A stretch of 64,000 nt of DNA from Tetranychus cinnabarinus. Lineage: Eukaryota; Arthropoda; Arachnida; Trombidiformes; Tetranychidae. Below the pieces are notes generated by a model that worked only from the letters and a program-made list of their open reading frames with translations, made no database searches and was not told where the DNA came from. A program made the translations under genes and the position numbers. Positions within the stretch are counted from its first letter, which is position 1; each line of letters begins with the position of its first letter. The stretch covers positions 2,170,001 to 2,234,000 of the forward strand of contig WHVY01000003.1 of assembly GCA_022266195.1 (NCBI GenBank), read 5' to 3'. This document shows, in pieces, positions 9,963 to 21,299 of the stretch.

Positions 9963-12900
9963 CTAATTTCTCGGAGTAAGCTTTATGTTGAGGGGTTCTA
10001 ATGGTTTAGTTGAGACATCCATGGCAAATTTAACTTCATCAACGTTCTTTGTTGAAATCCAACTGTAATGTTTGATTAGATGAATAATAAAAACTTTCAT
10101 TTCGATCATAGCGAATTTCTGTCCAACACAGCTTCTTTTACCAAGACCAAAAGGTATGTAACCATATCTGGGTATTTTTGAATATCTTTCTGGACTAAAT
10201 CGATCTGGATCAAATTTATTAGCATTTTCCCAGATTTTCTCATCTCGATGAATAGTATAAAATGAAAAAGCAACTGCTGTACCTTTGGGTACAACGTATT
10301 TACCAACCTCAGCGTCGTACTCGAGTTGATATGATGTTAAGGGAATCGGTGGGTAAAGTCTCATACTTTCTTTGACACATTGATCCAAGTAAGTTAATCT
10401 ATTAATTTCATCTAAGGTTGTAGGATATTGATCATCAGCAAAGCTTGTTGCAATTTCATTATAAAGTATCTCCTGACATTCTATGTGGTTACCTGAAAAG
10501 TAGAGGTAAAAATAAGAGACAATATTCATTTGAGGTAAATCCATAGATAGAAGCCTAAAGAGCAGTCAAACAAAATAAGCTTACCTAAGAGAAACAGTGT
10601 CCATCTTATCCCAGCAGCGATACTATCATGTCCAGCAATAATTACATTGACAATTTCAGCTTTCATACCTTCAATGTCAATCGATTGAGTAACATCATTT
10701 GAATTGGGATCGTGATGAACGGCCAATAGATCAATGAGATCATGTCTCATTTTTTGCTCCTTTTCATCAACTTTTAATCTTCGAGAGTCGAGTCTTTCAG
10801 TTATTTTGTCAATCAAAACAGCATCAAATCTGTCAACTGCTTCTTTAAAAAATTTACCTCCTTTGGTTTGAAAAAATATTTTATCAAACCATAAAATAGG
10901 GTTGAGTATACGAGTTAAAGCAATTTTTTCAACAGACTCAAGATCACTAAGAATCACTTTTTTATAGTCTTTCATTGAATCAACTGGAATACTCATTGTA
11001 CTTTCCATAATGACATTCAATGATCCGATGTGAATATTATGAGCCATGTCAATTGTTTCAACCTTTTCTTCCTTCAAGTCTTTGGTTACCAAACTAAAGG
11101 CTTGATTCATTAATGGAATATAAGAAGTTAAACTTTTAGTATTGAAAAAAGGATCAATCATTCGTCGTCTTGCTCTCCATTTTGGACCATGGGAAGCCAC
11201 GATGCCATCTTGAAGACCAAGAAACTTGTACTCTTCACCTTTTTTCTGATTAGGTTTACCAAGAACAGCCTGAGAAAACAATTCAGCGGAAATATTTAGA
11301 TGCATTTTTATGCGTTAATTGTTGACAGTAAAATCATTAAGCGATTTATAGAATTAAAATTAATAAATTAGCTCACCTCAGCACCTTTGTAGTCAGTAAT
11401 GGCAACCATTGGATACCAGCCCAACCAGAAAACGAAGACTCCTTCATTATCTATCTTCATACATTCAGATATGAATTCAGAAATAGTGGCTGAAATGAGA
11501 TGAACACAAGAAAAGATGAACTATTGAGATTTCAATGAATCTACAATCAAGCGAATCAATTGTTACCCTTAAATTACTAATAAAAAGACAAAACTAACAA
11601 AATTGTAACATTTATGAACAAGTTTGTTACAAATTGACACAAATAGGCAAAAATGGGTTGAACCTGATTTCTTTCCGATTCTGACTCTGATTGTTAGTAG
11701 GGACATGCAAAATGTGTCAGTCTGTGCGATTAAAAAGTTTCTCTGACCAACAGTTTCCAAGAAAATCGAGGTCAAATTTGAAACTTCGAACGGCTTTTGT
11801 ACAGCTATGGAAGCAGATTTTTTCATAAAACTCATTTCGCTGATGTAACATTTGTTGGTGAACCAGAAAATATACTTATTTTGGAAATAAAATTTTCGAT
11901 TTTCTGTAAAACAGATAAGTTCGATTTTCACCTAAGCGTGTCGCATTCTGTGGCCATAAACATTAGAGAGTCGAAACTTAGTATTTCTCGATAAAAATTG
12001 TTTTAACAAATCATGGGTTGTATTATTTTATCAACTTAGCAATAGATCTCATGATTTTGGCCATTTTCCGCAAAACTTTGAGTCTCAATATTTCGAGAAT
12101 GGCATTACCTACAATCATCATTCTTTCATAAATTCAATTCTTTACTAATTTATAATTTGATTCAATTAATAACTTTCTATTTGCGTTTTTGGGACATGAT
12201 TTTTGGGTTTTAAATGTACCCACAACAACTTATTAAACAAAAGAAACTCATCTTAACACATATCTTGGTAAATAAACCACTTTTCTGGTTAAACTTGCAA
12301 ATTGAATGCAAAAAGTAATGCCAAAGTCTCGTTAATTTGCGTAAAGAGTTGAATCCTGACGGGTTTGTAGGGATATAAAAACTGAGTCCATTTGTGTAAT
12401 CAAATAACTCAATTGATGGACAGTTTTCTAGAAAATCGAGGTCGAATTTGAAACTTCGAACGGCTTTTGTACAGCTATGGAAGAAGATTCCTTCACGAAA
12501 CTTATTTTACTGGTGTAACTCTTGCTAAATAACTAGAAAATGGTCTTATTTTGGAAAATAAAATTTCTTGTTTTCTGTAAAACAGATAAGTTCGATTTTC
12601 ACCTAAACCTGTCGCATTCTGTGACCATAAATATTAGAGAGCCGAAACTTAGTATTTCTTGATAAAAATTGTTTGCGCACATCATGAATTTAATGATTGC
12701 ATCAATTTATCAATAGATCTCTTGATTTCGGCCATTTGCCGCAAAACTTTGAGTTCCAATATTTCGAGAATGGCATCGCTTACAGTCGAAATTTTTCCAC
12801 ACAACACTAGAATTCATTATGGGCTGTAACAGTATATGACTAAATAACGAATAAAATTTGAGCAGATTCAGTTAACAATGAATATCCTTCTATGAATTTA

Positions 12901-14043
12901 TAAGATTATCATTCAACTTTATCAACAATTCACAAATCTGACAGCATAAGTAATACAATGCTATAACTTTTTATGTCGGATCTTGAATGAATTAATTTTT
13001 CAATAAACCATAGCCCATAATCAAATCTAATGTTTGGTCAAAAAATAATGACTGTATGGGATACCATTCCCGAAATATTCCGACTCCAAGATTTAAGGCC
13101 AATGGCCAAAATCAAGAGAACTATTGATAAGTTGATAAAATGATTCAATCCATGATTTGTTAAAACAATTTTTATCGAGGAATACTAAGTTTCGACTCTC
13201 TAATATTTATGGTCACAGAATGCGACAGGTTTAGGTGAAAATTAAACTTATCTGTTTTACAGAAAATCGAAAATTTTATTTTCCAAAATAAGACCATTTT
13301 CTAGTTTGCCATCAAATGTTACATTGGTAAAATAAGTTTCGTGAAGAAATCTTCTTCCATAGCTGAACAAAAGGCCATCGAAGTTTCAAATTTGACCTCG
13401 ATTTTCTGGAAAACTGGGGATTAGAGAAACTTTTTAATCGCAGAAATGGATTCCTTTTCATTTCTTTGCTAACTATCAGAGTCAGTATTTGAAAAAAATT
13501 AGGTTACACCAATTTTTCCCGATTTTGTTTCAATTTGTAACAAACTTGTTCATTAATGTGACAATTGTGTTAGTTTTGTCTTGTCTTTTTATTAGTAATT
13601 TAATATTAACAATCAAGAGGAACCCACGTAAAACCACACCAATCCAACCCAAACGGTGATAACATAGAGAATTAAAATATTTGTAGTATGTGGTTAATAA
13701 TGATCCAATTTGACCAACCTAAAGTTTTCTTCACCGTACTGTGTCAAAAGTATGGATTCTATTAGATCCTCAATGAGATGCATTATAAACAATCCAGGCA
13801 TATAATTAATGAAAAAATCTTACTTGATGTAGCACTTGACGCAAAAGATGGGAACGATGGGACCAATTGTTTAACATTACCAAGAATAAAATGTCCTCTG
13901 TCTTGAGGAAAGGAGCGAAAATGTAAAATCCAACTTAAAATTTGGTAAACTTTTCTAATTAACACAAAGAGAAGTAAACTTAATGGTCCAAACACAACAA
14001 TTTGCAACAATTTAGCGTTAAAAAGCGTTTTAATATAATCCAT
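9963..14043 (-). CDS. Cytochrome P450, CYP4-clan-like, tandem copy A
   Basis: Four exons, 14043-13824, 11489-11377, 11269-10585 and 10492-9963, give 515 aa. The N-terminal membrane anchor lies at about 12-30. The I-helix motif reads AGHDS (Ser where Thr is usual), then comes the K-helix ExxR (ESMR) and the haem loop FGLGKRSCVG with ligand Cys about 461. P450s are ER haem-thiolate mono-oxygenases; in mites the CYP4 clan is linked to endogenous lipid and xenobiotic oxidation. The substrate is not predictable. Exon 1 and the 113-nt exon 2 are separated by a 2.3-kb intron filled by a foldback element. The 92-nt intron at 10493-10584 is absent from copy B. A MITE sits 56 bp upstream of the start codon. 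The reading frame is intact. Confidence 0.88.
11569..13603 (+). mobile_element. ~2-kb foldback element, copy 1 (inside P450-A intron 1)
   Basis: The ends form long inverted repeats: the sequence from 11573 inward (ATTACTAATAAAAAGAC...) reappears reverse-complemented at 13599. Each end is flanked by TTAA, which could be a target duplication. The left arm carries two tandem copies of a ~370-bp block (about 11740-12130 and 12410-12800) separated by a ~200-bp spacer. The right arm carries one copy (about 13070-13430). The central loop lies near 12830-13000. There is no transposase open frame, so it is non-autonomous. TTAA flanks suggest piggyBac-type mobilisation, but in AT-rich DNA this is weak. 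Confidence 0.75.
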
Positions 14044-14099
14044 ATTAGCGTTTGTCGAAGGTTAACCGTTGCACCAAAAATGTTATCAAAAAGTTACTA

Positions 14100-14682
14100 A
14101 CCTGCTCGGAAAAAGTTTGGTACAAATTGTTAAGATGAAATTTAACTATTAAGCGATAGTAATCATTAAACAATCTATGTATCAATCAAAAGCTGAAAAT
14201 CAGTATTTTCTAGTAGGGCCATTTAATCCGCCCTCAGAGACAGGATTAACGTCTTTTTTTGGCATTTTACCATAGGCTTCAAAATTTGCCCTAAAAACAT
14301 TTTTTCGGAGAGTAACTATAATTATTTGTCTGTATTATTTGATTGCGATAAGTTTTGAGTCCTAAAAATTACCAGCATATACTTCGAACTTTAGGTGATT
14401 ACAATATGTTTTAAAAAAAAGAAATTCATGAAGGCAATAATAATTACATGACCTGAAACCTAACGCATGGAAAAGCGCATTCAGAAATTCGGCATTTTGG
14501 CTGAATGAAACGCAACTAATTATTGGAGAAATATAATAAACTAATCAAGCTATTTTTCTGAAATTTGAATCGAATAGAGATACTACCATTATAATCATTT
14601 CTAGAAAGTTTCAAATCTATTGAACAAACAGTTTCGGAGAAAAAATATTAACTAACTTGTACCAAACTTTCTCCGAGCAGGT
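14100..14682. mobile_element. 583-bp TA-flanked MITE in the promoter of P450 copy A
   Basis: Terminal inverted repeats of about 30 bp (ACCTGCTCGG... and its reverse complement, few mismatches) are each bordered outside by TA (14098-14099 and 14683-14684). This is the target-site duplication of the Tc1/mariner superfamily. No coding capacity. The matching upstream sequence of P450 copy B (near 20160) has no insertion and a single TA at the equivalent place, so it serves as an empty site. Confidence 0.82.
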
Positions 14683-15300
14683 TATAGCTGAATTGAACAA
14701 ACGCTGAATATTCACTGCAAAAAGGATTCACTTGTTTGATCGGATATTGCAAGTCCTAGGCATAGTAATAAATAAATCGATGAACAAAACAACAATTTGA
14801 AAGTGAAATACGAGCTTAACAATAAATCTTTCGGTACTTCATCAAATAGGTAATAAAACCTCAACTCATTCGTCTCTTTCCCTGATGGACTCGAAGTTGA
14901 AGTCAACAGTTTTGATACAATGACTTAAACTATCGTCAGGTTTTAACTTCTTTAATGTCGAAACGGATTAAATTAGACATTTTGAACCAAATTATTGCGA
15001 AGCTGTCAGTTAAGGCGGATGAACGTTTTTGAAATAAATTATTATATGGTTTTGAATTGAATGACGATGACGAAACATTAATTATTATTTGATTAAAATC
15101 AAGCTTCAAAAATTCATCTAATGATGTTTACTGTACTTATGCCATTTATTGAGAGCGAAATGTCCTTCGAAAATTTCTCTATTTTGAATCTGAATTGTCG
15201 GAATTGATATCACGATTGAAGAGAAAGCTTGACTGCAGTGATTTTTGATTGCAAATTTCGTTTCAAATGAGAGGCTCGAGGTTGAAGCATACATTTGCAA
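14683..15300. repeat. P450 upstream segment, duplicated (unit A)
   Basis: Patches match the region upstream of P450 copy B: GGACTCGAAGTTGAAGTC near 14886 against GGGCTCGAAGTTGGAGTC near 20361, and GCTTCAAAAATTCATCTAA near 15102 against a similar run near 20630. The P450 duplication therefore carried roughly 0.6 kb of upstream DNA. No coding exon is seen. Confidence 0.65.
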
Positions 15301-15639
15301 TCAAAGAGCAAAGTTATAATTATAATTGAATTACGATTCGATTGTTGATTGAACAATACTTTTCTCTCTGCAAAGTGATTAAATTGATCATGAGGTGTGA
15401 CCAGAGAAAATCAATTTGATCCAATGTTTAAATTATTACTATTACCATGTTAAATCGTTATTAAAAGCTCATTAAATGCAACCTTTGCATCTCTAACCAT
15501 CTTGATCTGACATAGTCTGAATCAAAGTATCTGAAATAATAAGTATCTTATTTGGTGAAATCATTTTCAACACTATTTAATACGCTTATATTGTCAGGAA
15601 ATTCAAGCAAAAAGGTTGTTATGAGTTTGTTACTAAAGT

Positions 15640-17645
15640 GAAATAATTAACACAAATTGATACATTTATGAACAAGTTTACTACAAATTGAAACAAATGG
15701 TTAAAAACGGGTGGAAATTGTTGTCTTTGAAATTAAAACTCTACTGCTTAGTAGTGACATAGAGACTGAGTCCATCTGTATGATGCAAAAGTTTCTCTGA
15801 TGGCTACTTTTCGAGAAAAGCGAGTTAGAATTTGAAACTTCGATCGGCTTTTGTACAGCTATGGAACCAGATTTCTTCGTTAAACTCATTTCGCTGATGT
15901 AACATTTGATGGCGAACCAGAAATTGTACCCATTTTGAGAAACAAAATTTCTTGTTTTCTGTAAGACAGATAAGTTCGATTTTCACCTAAACCTGTCGCA
16001 TTCTGTGACCATAAACATACGAGAGTCGAAACTTAGTATTTCTTGATAAAAATTGTTTTTAAAAATCATGGGTTGAATGATTTTATTAACTTAGCAATAG
16101 TTCTCTTGATTTTGGCCATTGGCCTTAAATCTTGGAGTCGGAATATTTCGGGAACGGCATCACCTAACATCATTATTCTTCCACACATCACTCGAATTCA
16201 GTATGGACTATAACAGCATATGACTAAATACGAATAAAATCTAAGCATATTCATTCAATAATGAATATCCTGCCAACTTATAATATTTTTGTTTGGTAAC
16301 CATTCAACTTTATCAATCAAGTTTCAAATCTGACTGTACAAGTATTATAATATAATGCTATATGTTTTTATGCTGGATCTTGAATGAAATAATTTTCAGA
16401 TCAACCATAGTCCATAATGAAATCTAATGTTTGGTCAAAGAATGATGACTGTAGGTGATACCAGACCCGAAATACTGAGACTCGAAGTTTTAAGGCTAAT
16501 AGCTAAAATTGTGAGATCTATTGATTAATTGAGCAAAGTAATATATCGTTATTGTGTACAAACAATTTTTATAAAGAAATACTAAGTTTCGGTTCTCTAA
16601 TGTTTATAGTCACTGAATGCGACAGGCTTAGGTGAAAATCGAACTTTATCTGTTTTGCAAAAACCGAAAATTTAATTTTCCAAAATAAGACCATTTTCTA
16701 GTTGTTTAGCAAGAGTTACACCAGTAAAATAAGTTTTATGAAAAAATCTGGTTCCATAGCTGTACAAAAGCCGTTCGAAGTTTCAAATTCGACCTCGATT
16801 TTCTAGAAAACTGTCCATCAATTGAGTTATTCGATTGTACCAATGAACTCAGTTTTTATATCTCTAAAAACCCGCCAAGTCTCAACTCTTTACCGAAATG
16901 TACGAGACTTTGGCATTACTTTTTGCATTCAATTTGCAAGTTTAACCAGAAAAGTGGTTTATTTACCAAGATATGTATTAAGATGAGTTTCTTTTGTTTA
17001 ATAAGTTGTTGTGGGTACATTTAAAACCCAAAAATCATGTCCCAAAAACGCAAATAGAAAGTTATTTAATTGAATCAAATTATGAATTAGTAAAGAATTG
17101 AATTTATGAAAGAATGATGATTGTAGGTGATGCCATTCTCGAAATATTGAGACTCAAAGTTTTGCGGCAAATGGCCAAAATCAAGAGAACTATTGCTAAG
17201 TTGATAAAATGATTCAATCCATGATTTATAAAAACAATTTTTATCGAGAAATACTAAGTTTCGACTCTCTAATGTTTATGGCCACAGAATGCGACACGCT
17301 TAGGTGAAAATCGAACTTAACTGTTTTACAGAAAACAGTAAATTTTATATCGCAAAATGGGTACATTTTCTGGTTCGCCATCAAATGTTACATCAGTGAA
17401 ATAAGTTTCATGAAGAAATCTGCTCCCATAGATGTACAAAAGCCGATCGAAGTTTCAAATTCTAACTCGATTTTTTCGAAAAGTAACCATCAGAGAAACT
17501 TTTGAATCATACAGATGGACTTAGTCTCTATTTCACTACTAAGCAGTAGAGTTTCAATTTCAAAGACAACAATTTCCACCCGTGCTTAACCATTTTTTTC
17601 AATTCATAGTAAACTTGTTCTTAAATGTGACAATTATTTCTTTTT
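15640..17645 (-). mobile_element. ~2-kb foldback element, copy 2, inverted relative to copy 1
   Basis: Same family as the element at 11569-13603. Here the left arm has one ~370-bp block (about 15790-16170). The right arm has two (about 16440-16820 and 17120-17520) with the ~200-bp spacer between them (about 16870-17090). The block order is thus the mirror of copy 1, as expected for insertion in the opposite orientation. The outer ~150 bp of each arm (around the run CTACTGCTTAGTAGTGACATAG and its complement) are also inverted repeats of each other. Ends are approximate. No coding capacity. Confidence 0.72.
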
Positions 17646-18092
17646 ATAAAAATAACAAAAATAAGCAAATATGAAAGACTTAATAGTTCGAAACCAAATA
17701 TACCGTTGAAACTAAACTTTTGTCTGTAATTTTCTCGTTAAATTCAACAAAACAGAAGCAAAAGTAAGGTACGAACTGGCCAAAAATTGAAAATTGAAGA
17801 TTTCTGTAAACAATGTTTTATATGCTTATATTGTAAAGAAATTATTCACGTAAAAGGCTCTTTATTAACCGTTTTTACTAGAATCCGATGGAAGAAGCTT
17901 AAAGTTAAAATTTGTAAACATAATTTGTACTTTATTAACAATAACACATAAATGCACAATACCAGCACGAATTTTGTATAAATTTGATCAAACTTATTGT
18001 AATATAATAAAAGCACACTTATTGTAATAATTTATTTCTTTTAAGAGTATAATTGAAAACTAAAAATGGGTATCAAGACAAGAAATGGATTT

Positions 18093-20114
18093 TCATTCAG
18101 ACTTAATTCTCGGAGTAAGCCTTATGGTTAGTGGTGCTAATGGTTTAGTCGTTACATCCATTCCAAAGCTAACTTGGTTGACTTTCTGAGTAGAAACCCA
18201 ACTATAATGTCTCATCAAATGAATGATGAAAATTTTCATCTCAGTGACAGCAAATCTCTTGCCAATGCAGCTTCTTTTACCATGACCAAAAGGTAAGTAA
18301 CCATATTTGGGTATTTTAGAGAATCTTTCTGGACTAAAACGCTCTGGATCAAATAATTCAGGATTATCCCAAATCTTTTCATCTCGTTGGATAGTGTAAT
18401 ATGAAAAAACAATTGCGGTACCCTTCGGAATGGTATGTTTACCAGTTTCAACTGCATACTCTAGTGTTCGGGTAACAAGCGGAATAGGAGGGAAAAGCCT
18501 CATGCTTTCCTTTATACACCAATCCAAGTAAACCAAGCTGTTGATATCTTCCAAGGTTTCAGGATCTTGATCAATATCAAGATTGTTTGAAATTTCCTCA
18601 TAAATTTTCTCCTGCCAGTCGAAATGATTACCTAAAAGGAAAAGTGTCCATCTTAATCCAGCAGAGATGGTATCATGTCCAGCGACCAGTAGGTTGAGAA
18701 TTTCCTCCGTAATTCCAGTAACATCAATTGATTGGGTGACATCTTTAGAGTTTGGATCATGATGCATGACCAGTAGATCGATGAGATCATGTCTCATCTT
18801 TTGCTCCTTTTCATCAACTTTGCTGGCCATTTCACTCTTTTCGTTGATCCTTTCAACAATCTTTTCCTCCATAAAGGCCATAAGTCGCCCGGTAGCTTTC
18901 TTAAAATATCTTCCAGCATTAGTTTGATAAAAGATGGCATCAACCCACAAAGCAGGATTAAGTATACGAGTTAGAGCTATAGTTTCACAGGCTTCAATGT
19001 CATTTATGGCAGTTTTTTTATATTCAATTTTGTCTACAATTGGTACACTCATTGTACTTTTCATGATAATATCCAGGGAACGTTTGTGAATATTTTCACC
19101 CATGTCAATGGTTTCAATTCGTTTCTCCTTCAATTCATTGGTCATTAAATTAAAAGCTTGGTTCATTCCTGAAATGGAGGCTGTCAGGCTTTTGGTGTTG
19201 AAAAAAGGTTCAATCATTTTTCGTCTGGCTTTCCATTTATCTCCATGAGAGACAACAATACCATCTTCAAGACCAAGGAATGCATATTCTTCACCTTTTT
19301 TGTGATTTGGTAAGCTCAAAACAGCCTAATAGCAATTAATAAAACAAATCAATAAAACTGGTCAATTTACAATTGAATTACATGTCAATGTATAACTTAC
19401 CTCTGCAGCCTTGTGATTGGTAATAGCAACCATCGGATACCAGCCTAACCAGAAAACGAAGACTCCATCATAAGCTTTTTGATATTTCATACTACCTATG
19501 AGGAACTCGGATATCGTTGCTGTGGAAATGGCATATTGAGTTAGTAAATTGAATTCAACAATTGGAAATAAGATATTGAAGCCGGCTTAGTCTGAGCGAG
19601 TGCTGTGCTTAAATTGCAAGTTTGGACAATTTCTGTTTGGTTGATTCTTCGTGAGTTTATAAAGCTTCAATTGATATGTAGATATCAAAGACTATGAACA
19701 TAGTTGAAATATAAAAACTGCTATCTGAATAGAAAATTTTGACCCGATGACATTGTGCTTTCCGACGAGGCCTATTTCATGTCAAAAAACATCGACAAAA
19801 ATTTTAAAGCAAGAAAAATTTCTTCTCATTCTGAAAACATGAGTCTTTACTTCGCTCAGACTAACTGTTAAAGTAATAGATAAGGCAGACTTACTTGATG
19901 CAGCTTTTGATGAAAAAGATGGAAAGTTTGGAACCAATTGTTTAACATTACCAAGAATAAAATGCCCTCTATCTTGAGGCCAGGAGCGAAAATGTAAAAT
20001 CCAGCTTAAAATTTCGTAAACTTTTCTGATCAACACAAAGAGAAGTAAACTTAATGGTCCAAACACAGCAATTTGTAATAATTTAGAGTTGGAAAGTGCT
20101 TTAGTATAATCCAT
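18093..20114 (-). CDS. Cytochrome P450, CYP4-clan-like, tandem copy B
   Basis: Three exons, 20114-19895, 19519-19401 and 19325-18093, give 523 aa. The N-terminal anchor is at about 12-30. Further motifs are I-helix AGHDT (328-332), K-helix ExxR (386-389), and haem loop FGHGKRSCIG with Cys about 466. Exons 1 and 2 have the same boundaries and phases as copy A, and about 40 bp before the ATG are conserved between the copies, so this is a tandem duplicate. Intron 1 is only 375 bp and has no element. The region matching copy A's third intron is uninterrupted coding sequence. The I-helix Glu that covalently binds haem in many CYP4 proteins is Ala here, so the assignment is to the clan, not a family. 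Confidence 0.9.
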
Positions 20115-21299
20115 ATTAGCGTTTGTCAAAAGTTAACCGTTGCACCAAAAAATATAGTAAAAAGTAACTAGAGTGAAACAAATTGCATTCACTGTGTTCA
20201 CTGAATAATCACTTTGAATAAAAGTTTCCAGTTGCAGAGATTTCAAGTCGCAGGCTCTTACTAGTATTAATAATCATAAATTAATCCACAAAATGAAAAA
20301 CAAGTCTTCCAGTTACTCCATCAATAGTTAAGCCTCAACCCGTTTGTCTCGCTCACTGATGGGCTCGAAGTTGGAGTCGACATTTTTAACCAAAGTCTCA
20401 AGTTTTATCATCTGGTTGTTAATTTAGCAAGGTTTTATTTTTCTGAAGTGATTAAATTGAACATGTTTCAGGTGATTTGTAAATAGCCAAATTACCTGCT
20501 TGCTATAGTTTGCCTTAAGGCTGGTTAACGTTATTTTTAAATTGGTTTTTGACGCAAGCAGATTACTACAAAATTTGAAATGAATAGCAATAATAAAACA
20601 AAACATTAACCAGCCTTTGGTAAAAACAGGCTTCAAAAATTTATCTAACGATTTTTACTGTGCTATCATTAGCTTTCGGTGATTACAGATCATTGAATTT
20701 GAATTGACGTCCTTCGGAAATTATTAGGTCCCTTTTGAGCTTCCTCTAATATTAGTTATTAATATTTAGGAAAAAGTCTCTTTATTATTTAGCTATTGAC
20801 ATTCATGAACCTATCCAATTTACAATATTATCAGTTTAAATTGTGATCATCAAAATATGCAAATGTTTTATTGTTATGTATGCATGTGAAAAATCATTTT
20901 CAATTGCTTGGTTTAGATAGAGTTGTCACACCAAATCTGAAAATATTTGAAAATGCTCTTTGATTGATTTATGAAAAATCATAGAAGCATTATGTTTAGC
21001 ATTATTTCAATTTTCAATACTAATTTTAAACAAAAATACTTTTCGCGGTGAGTTGGAAGAGCTGATGACAAAATCTGGAGCAAAGTAACCATTTAGCGCC
21101 TTTCTTAATAGGGAGATAAGTAAACCAATTGCAAATTGAGTCAATGTTACTAGGCCTTGATAACTCAACATGTTATTAACATCTTATGCTTCCATTTTTA
21201 TTTCTTAAACTCAATTGTTATTTACGATTGTGATTGCCAGTGTTAACAATTAAGATCTTTAATCATCTGCTGTTAAGACTAGATTATTTGGTCAACATC
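20115..21299. other. Spacer upstream of P450-B and SLC23 (divergent)
   Basis: About 20115-20730 is the B unit of the duplicated P450 upstream DNA. The remainder is AT-rich, presumably the promoter and 5' UTR of the SLC23 gene. No other gene seen. Confidence 0.5.

Noticed and set aside
11569..11994. Open frames in the P450-A intron (both strands)
   Set aside because: They fall inside the foldback element's arm; related copies of the block do not keep the frame.
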